From the NCBI RefSeq assembly GCF_002288925.2, contig NW_022098001.1, positions 7,995,598 through 8,059,597 of the forward strand: a stretch of 64,000 nt of DNA, in the 5' to 3' direction. The translations under genes and the position numbers were made by a program. This document shows, one piece after another, positions 59,144 through 64,000 of this stretch. Every line of letters begins with the position of its first letter. Positions within the stretch are counted from its first letter, which is position 1. This DNA comes from Delphinapterus leucas. Its lineage: Eukaryota; Chordata; Mammalia; Artiodactyla; Monodontidae. The notes under the pieces were generated by a model. That model was given only the letters and a program-made list of their open reading frames with translations, made no database searches and had not been told where the DNA came from.

Positions 59144-60514
59144 TCATTATCAAAGAAGTATTCCTTTGATATCCGCTAAAAAATACACACTATTTGGTTA
59201 ATTTGTACTTCCCCAGAATGGAAGAGAGGGAAGATTAAGACTAAAGTGACTGCCCCATTGCATTGATAAAGCCACTGATTTATTTCTCTACTGCCCATGA
59301 GAAGTAATAATGGTCTTTCAAAGGTAGTACAGAAGTAGTGTAAGTTGGTTTCCTTCACACTTGGCTTTTCACATCCAATCACTTCAGAAGCCAAATCATC
59401 TTCTTTGATTATTCTTCATTAGTGAATATTAAAATGAAAAACTGAGAGGGAACAGGTTTCATTTAACTCTCTGAGTTCTAATGTATAAATATGTGCGATA
59501 CATTAAATGTAATCAACATGTTAACGGTTATTAAAAACTATTTTATCCAGTTTAATTTGTACTATAATTGCTAGCAAATTATAGACCAATCCAAGTCCCT
59601 TAATTTAAAAAGGCAATAGAAACTACTTTGCAAACAAGACGTATTGCAGATATGCTGCATAACAGGGATACAAAGAAACAGGAAAGAGACGAACTCTGTA
59701 TATGAATCCCGTGTTGCCTACTATATTTAAAGGACATAGAAACTACAGGTCGTAAAAAATCATCATGGGGAGTGAGGAGGGCACCTGGAGAACCTTCAGC
59801 AGAGGCAAGAGAGGAGGCTGGAGTCATCTGTCCGTCCTAACCAAGCCAGGCTCAGGTAAAGCAGCAACTGGCTATCAAAGCGATTTCCTAAGGAGGATGC
59901 GAGAGTAACTTAAATACTCACAAACCATGACAGTCCTCAGCAGCTCCCCAGCCTTGTTGATTGAAGTGAAACCAAAAAGTAACCATGAGACCCTGTATTT
60001 CAGTAACACCTATGTCCACGCATAGTAACATGACACAGACAAGTAACAGGTTTGCAAAGGCAACATGTATACCGATCAGTGGAAATTCAGTCACCAAGAG
60101 CCTTCTGATGGGCATTCAGTCACAGACGTCCCTTTTTGCTGATATTCCTACAGGGCCTTCTTATAGTAGATGGTCTCCCCGTTCACTTTGTGATAGAAAA
60201 CTGGTACGAACTCCCAACAAAGGCTGTGTTGAGGGCCCTTTATGTGGAGGCATGGTGCCACACATTGGTGTAGGGTCAGAAAATGACACTGACATTGGGA
60301 ACATATGTTTGGGGGCCGGGTGGGAAATCCACACTGAGCACAGTGGAGTTTCAGACTATCTCCAGGCCCCTGGTTTGAACTTTGTGCCAGGGACTTGGTG
60401 GAACTGATTGGGAAGAAAGAGAAAACGACCCAACTGTAAATTAATTGGATTAAAAGGTAAAATCAAGTTTCTGGAAGGAAACAGGAAAACCCTGGTAGAA
60501 GGCCTTTGTAACCA

Positions 60515-60628
60515 TTAGGTAGTCTGGTGACATGGAACAGCACAGGCCCTGGAAGTGAGTCTTTGTTCACCACTTACAGTGGAGGAAAATTGCCTGAGGT
60601 TCGGTTTCTTCGCGCCTTAAATAAGGAC
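60515..60628 (+). repeat. MIR SINE, 5' part (split by an L1)
   Basis: MIR head and centre: 'gtagtctggtgacatggaac', 'aggccctggaagtgagtctt', 'gttcaccacttacagtgg', 'ggtttcttcgcgccttaaat'. It appears to continue at 61021. Confidence 0.75.
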
Positions 60629-61020
60629 AACACTATTTTTAGTCTCTTAAGGAACCTCCATACTGTTCTCCATAGTGGCTGTACCAATTTACATTCCCAC
60701 CAACAGTGCAAGAGGGTTCCCTTCTCTCCACACCCTCTCCAGCATTTATTGTTTGTGGATTTTTTGATGATGGCCATTCTAACTGGTGTGAATGGATAAC
60801 CAACAAGGACCTACTGTACAACACAGGGGACTCTGCTCAGTATTATGTAACAACCTAATTGGGGAAAGAATTTGAAAAAGAATAGATACATGTATATGTA
60901 TAACTGAATCGCTTTGTTGTACACCTGAAACGAACACAACATTGTAAATCAGCTATACTCCAATATGAAATTAAAAGTTTTTTTAAAAAAAGACAGCAGC
61001 AAAAAAAAAAAAAAAAAAAA
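60629..61020 (+). mobile_element. L1 insertion with 5' inversion (twin priming) and poly-A
   Basis: Bases 60629-60787 are L1 in reverse orientation ('ccatactgttctccatagtg', 'acattcccaccaacagtgca', 'gatggccattctaactggtg'). Bases 60788-60990 are L1 3' UTR in sense orientation ('gtacaacacaggggactctg', 'aatcgctttgttgtacacct', 'taaatcagctatactccaat'), ending in A-rich sequence and A20 at 61001-61020. The head-to-head arrangement is what twin-primed reverse transcription leaves. Confidence 0.8.
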
Positions 61021-61140
61021 GACAGCAATGCCCACCCTACTTACCTCACAATGCGACTGTAAGAATGGAATAAAATAATGAATAAAACAGAGGTCTGTAA
61101 ACTGCACAATGTTATACAATAACAGGTATTACTATCACAG
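61021..61140 (+). repeat. MIR SINE, 3' part (after the L1)
   Basis: Continues the MIR: 'ctacttacctcacaatgcga', 'aagaatggaataaaataatg', 'cagaggtctgtaaactgcac', then 'aacaggtattactatcac'. Confidence 0.7.
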
Positions 61141-61249
61141 CACAGTTCTATATTCCCGTAAAGTTTGTGGGTATAGCAATTCTTGGTTATAATGCAGAAG
61201 TGCTAAAGATAATCATTAATTAAAGGGAGACTGATGTGGTTCATTTAGC

Positions 61250-61380
61250 TATTTTGATTGAGAGCCCAAAAGATGCCAGACGCCATGCTATTTGTGGAGG
61301 ATGCAATGGCAAATGACACAGGCACTGCCCTGTAGCCCAAGTAGCTTGCAGTCCAGTGGGGGAAAGAAAGCACCACTGTT
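61250..61380 (+). repeat. Ancient dispersed repeat, family not assigned, 5' part
   Basis: Same family as 366-720: 'gatgccagacgccatgctat', 'aggatgcaatggcaaatgac', 'cagtccagtgggggaaag'. It is interrupted by the SINE at 61381 and resumes at 61721-61870 ('ctgaaggaaaggcaggagtg'). Confidence 0.55.
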
Positions 61381-61702
61381 GGGACTTCCCTGGTGGTGCA
61401 GTGGTTAAGAATCCGCCTACCAATGCAGGGGACACGGGATGGTCACTGGTCCAGGAAGATCCCACATGCCGCGGAACAGCTAAGCCCGTGTGCCACAACT
61501 ACTGAGCTTGCACTCTAGGGCCCATATGCCGCAACTACTGAGCCCTCATGCTGCAACTACTGAAGCACATGTGCCTAGAGCCCGAGCTCTGCAACAAGAG
61601 AAGCCACCGCAATAAGAAGTCCACGCATTGCAACGAAGAGTAGCCCCCGCTTGCTGCAACTAGAGAAAGAAGATCCAACGCAGCCAAAAAAGAGAAAGAA
61701 AA
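61381..61702 (+). mobile_element. Long CHR-type SINE with 18-bp target-site duplication
   Basis: Starts 'gggacttccctggtggtgca' and contains three 'gcaactactgag'-like blocks, 'gcaacaagagaagccaccgc', 'gaagagtagcccccgcttgc' and an A/G-rich tail. A perfect 18-bp direct repeat (aaagaaagcaccactgtt) flanks it at 61363-61380 and 61703-61720. It is the same long subfamily as the first part of the chimera at 54862. Confidence 0.95.
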
Positions 61703-62004
61703 AAAGAAAGCACCACTGTTACAAGAGCAATGAGTGTGAGAAATAAACAGTGTCATGAGTGAGGTTATATGACAGAGGGGACTAACCTAACCAGAAGATC
61801 AAGGAGGAAGCAAAGTTTCAACAAAGACCTGAAGGAAAGGCAGGAGTGTGCCGGTCAACGTTGAAATGGGCAGATGTGGGAAACATCTTTTTTTTGGGGG
61901 GCGGGAACATTTGTAAAGTGAAGACTATATTGGTAATGCACAATAATGGAATTTTCTGACAAAAGGAGCACATTGGTATTCATTTTGGAGAGTCAACTAA
62001 AGAA

Positions 62005-62490
62005 ATTTATGTATTTTATATACAGTGGAATATTACTCAGCCATAAAAAAGAATGAAATAATGCCATTTGCAGCAACATGGATGGACCTAGAGATTATCA
62101 TACTAAGTGAAGTAAGTCAGAAAGAAAAAGACAAATGCCATGTGATACCACTTATATGTGGAATCTAAAATATGACACAAATGAACTTATCTACAAAACA
62201 GAAACAGACACAGAGAACAGACTTGTGGTCGCCAAGGGCAGGGGAGGTGGGGGAGGGTTGGATTGGGAGTTTGGGGTTAGCAGATGCAAACTAGTACATA
62301 CAGAATGGATAAATAACAAGGTCCTACTGGATAGCACAGGGAACTATATTCAATATCCTGTGATAAACCATAACGGAAAAGAATATAAAAGAGAATATAT
62401 ATATATATATATGTATAACTGAATCACTTTGTTGTACAGTAGAAATTAACACAACATTGTAAATCAACTATAATTCAGTGTAAAAAAAAG
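62005..62490 (+). mobile_element. L1 3' end with internal AT microsatellite
   Basis: Sense L1: 'gtggaatattactcagccat', 'gcagcaacatggatggacct', 'agtgaagtaagtcagaaaga', 'tacaaaacagaaacagacac', ending 'ctttgttgtacagtagaaat' and 'taaatcaactataattcag' plus an A run. An AT repeat lies at about 62393-62412. Confidence 0.95.
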
Positions 62491-63887
62491 CAATTTATGT
62501 ACTTTGATTTAACAGTAAAATAGTATTTCCATGTTGTGGAAATGACTAATCACAGAGGATAGGGCTTGATTTAGAGATAGAATTTTGGTAGACTCCTAAG
62601 AATCTACAGGTGGAAGAAATGAAGTCTCTGGGAGGACCACGAAGGCAGAGGTGATAGGCCCATGTGTGGCAGTGCCACCACCACCCCTCTCAGTCATTTA
62701 GTAGGAGCCACCCTGGGTGCCCGGTCTGCAGCCTTCACTTAGAGGGAGAAGTAGAGGAATCTGAACCCTAATTGTTGCATGAGCACCCAGGCATCATGCA
62801 TACTTCCCAAAACGCTCAGTCTTACAGGAAAGAAGGGCTTTAAGTTATTTGCAGTGACCTCACCATTGAAAAAGATGGAGATTTTACTCTCTTTCTTACT
62901 TAAGAAAAGCTGGGAGGCGGGGGGAGGGTTAATTACAACACTGGCTAATTTCCAAAAGTTTAGCAGGAAGCGCCAGGGTGAAGGATAAAAGCCAACTCTT
63001 GATTTACACTAAGTAGTGCCCTGATTCACTTGAGAAATTTTTCTTTGAGTCTTCCTTCAAGTCCCTACTCCCTCCTGCTGAGTCTCCTGGATTGCTGATT
63101 TTATCTGTTCCCAGCACGAATGTTCACTCATAAATCTAGATTCGTCAGCTTTTCCCCTATGATGAAATGGTTGATGAATCCTTACATGATCAATGGAGAA
63201 AAATACCCCGGGAAAGCACATCCTTACTAGCTGTTTCTGTTCACATTTTTGATGGCCAAAGGGCTTTTATGCTCTCCCCTTCAACTGCATAATGACTTTG
63301 GACTTTTTGTTTTTTCATAGATTATAGTCTCTCTGGTACAGAGCACTGTTGAATAAAGCTTGGTTTAGTAAAAACAGAACAATCTCTCTGGTACACTGAG
63401 CAAAAATGTAGACTTGTAAAGAAGGACAGTTTCACAGAACAGCTTTTACCAAAGTTTGGAACACTTTCTGAAGGTGAGTTTCATCACTGTTCTTTTGGAG
63501 TGGCAATTCTAATCCTGCTCTGGTCAGCTTTCTAACTATCTTTTCAGTAGCTTCAGGTATGTAATTTTCTGGGTTGCCTTGAACACAGAGCACGTCAACT
63601 ATAAACTTGATCTCTGTTCTTCCTTGGTGGAAAGTTTAAATTAGCACCTGAGTATTCACAGCAAGGCTAAGGCTGGGTTAGATCACAAATATTTTTTTTT
63701 CTTTCATTTGTTTCTTTAATCCACTACTTCATTTTGTTGATGTTGGGAGAAAAATTAAGAGATGAGTCATCAACTGAAGTAATGAAAGAGGTGGAGCAGT
63801 CATGCAGCTGAGATCACAACCAACAAGTCAAGAAAAGCTCCAGATCGCTCTACCACATGCCCTGGGACATTAAGAAGAGTCTAACAG

Positions 63888-64000
63888 GGGCTTCCCTGGT
63901 GGCACAGTGGTTGAGAGTCCGCCTGCCAATGTAGGGGACGCAGGTTCGTGCCCCGGTCCGGGAAGATCCCACACGCCGCGGAGCGGCTGGGCCCGTGAGC
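63888..64000 (+). mobile_element. CHR-type cetacean SINE, cut by the window end
   Basis: Starts 'gggcttccctggtggcacag' and runs through 'cgtgccccggtccgggaaga' to 'ctgggcccgtgagc' at base 64000. Same young subfamily as 47861-48077. Confidence 0.95.

Overview
This is mammalian nuclear DNA, most likely from a cetacean. It has large introns, ancient mammalian repeats (MIR, L2, MER5A, MER20-like, L1) and several well-preserved tRNA-derived SINEs of the CHR type that open with 'ttccctggtgg', which is typical of whales and dolphins. No ruminant BovB or Bov-tA elements were recognised.

The only gene recognised is GRHL2 (grainyhead-like 2), on the minus strand, so transcription runs from high to low coordinates. 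Coding exons 2 (58922-59117) and 3 (51478-51545) are present once. Exons 4, 5, 6 and 7 are each present twice: 46463-46856, 36723-36778, 33499-33655 and 29851-29962, then again at 21284-21677, 11546-11601, 8322-8478 and 4674-4785. All have GT-AG splice sites and intact codons. Exon 1 with the promoter lies beyond base 64000, and exons 8 onward lie before base 1.

The dominant structural feature is a direct tandem duplication with a period of about 25.18 kb. Bases 1-21898 recur at 25178-47077. The join lies at about 21898/21899, at the edge of a purine microsatellite, and the right end at 47077 sits next to a C homopolymer. The only difference I found between copies is one AG dinucleotide (19 versus 20 units). 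The duplicated exon set is 719 nt, not a multiple of three, so splicing exon 7 to the second exon 4 would shift the frame and reach a stop within 13 codons. Near-perfect identity, low-complexity edges and a gene-breaking outcome make an assembly artefact the leading explanation. A very recent real duplication is the alternative.

The right part (47078-64000) is single copy. It holds exons 3 and 2 and most of the younger retroposons: six CHR SINE loci, several with visible target-site duplications, and several relatively intact L1 3' ends, one apparently made by twin priming inside an older MIR. No non-coding RNA gene, CRISPR array or second protein-coding gene was found. Short open frames elsewhere look like chance frames or repeat remnants.
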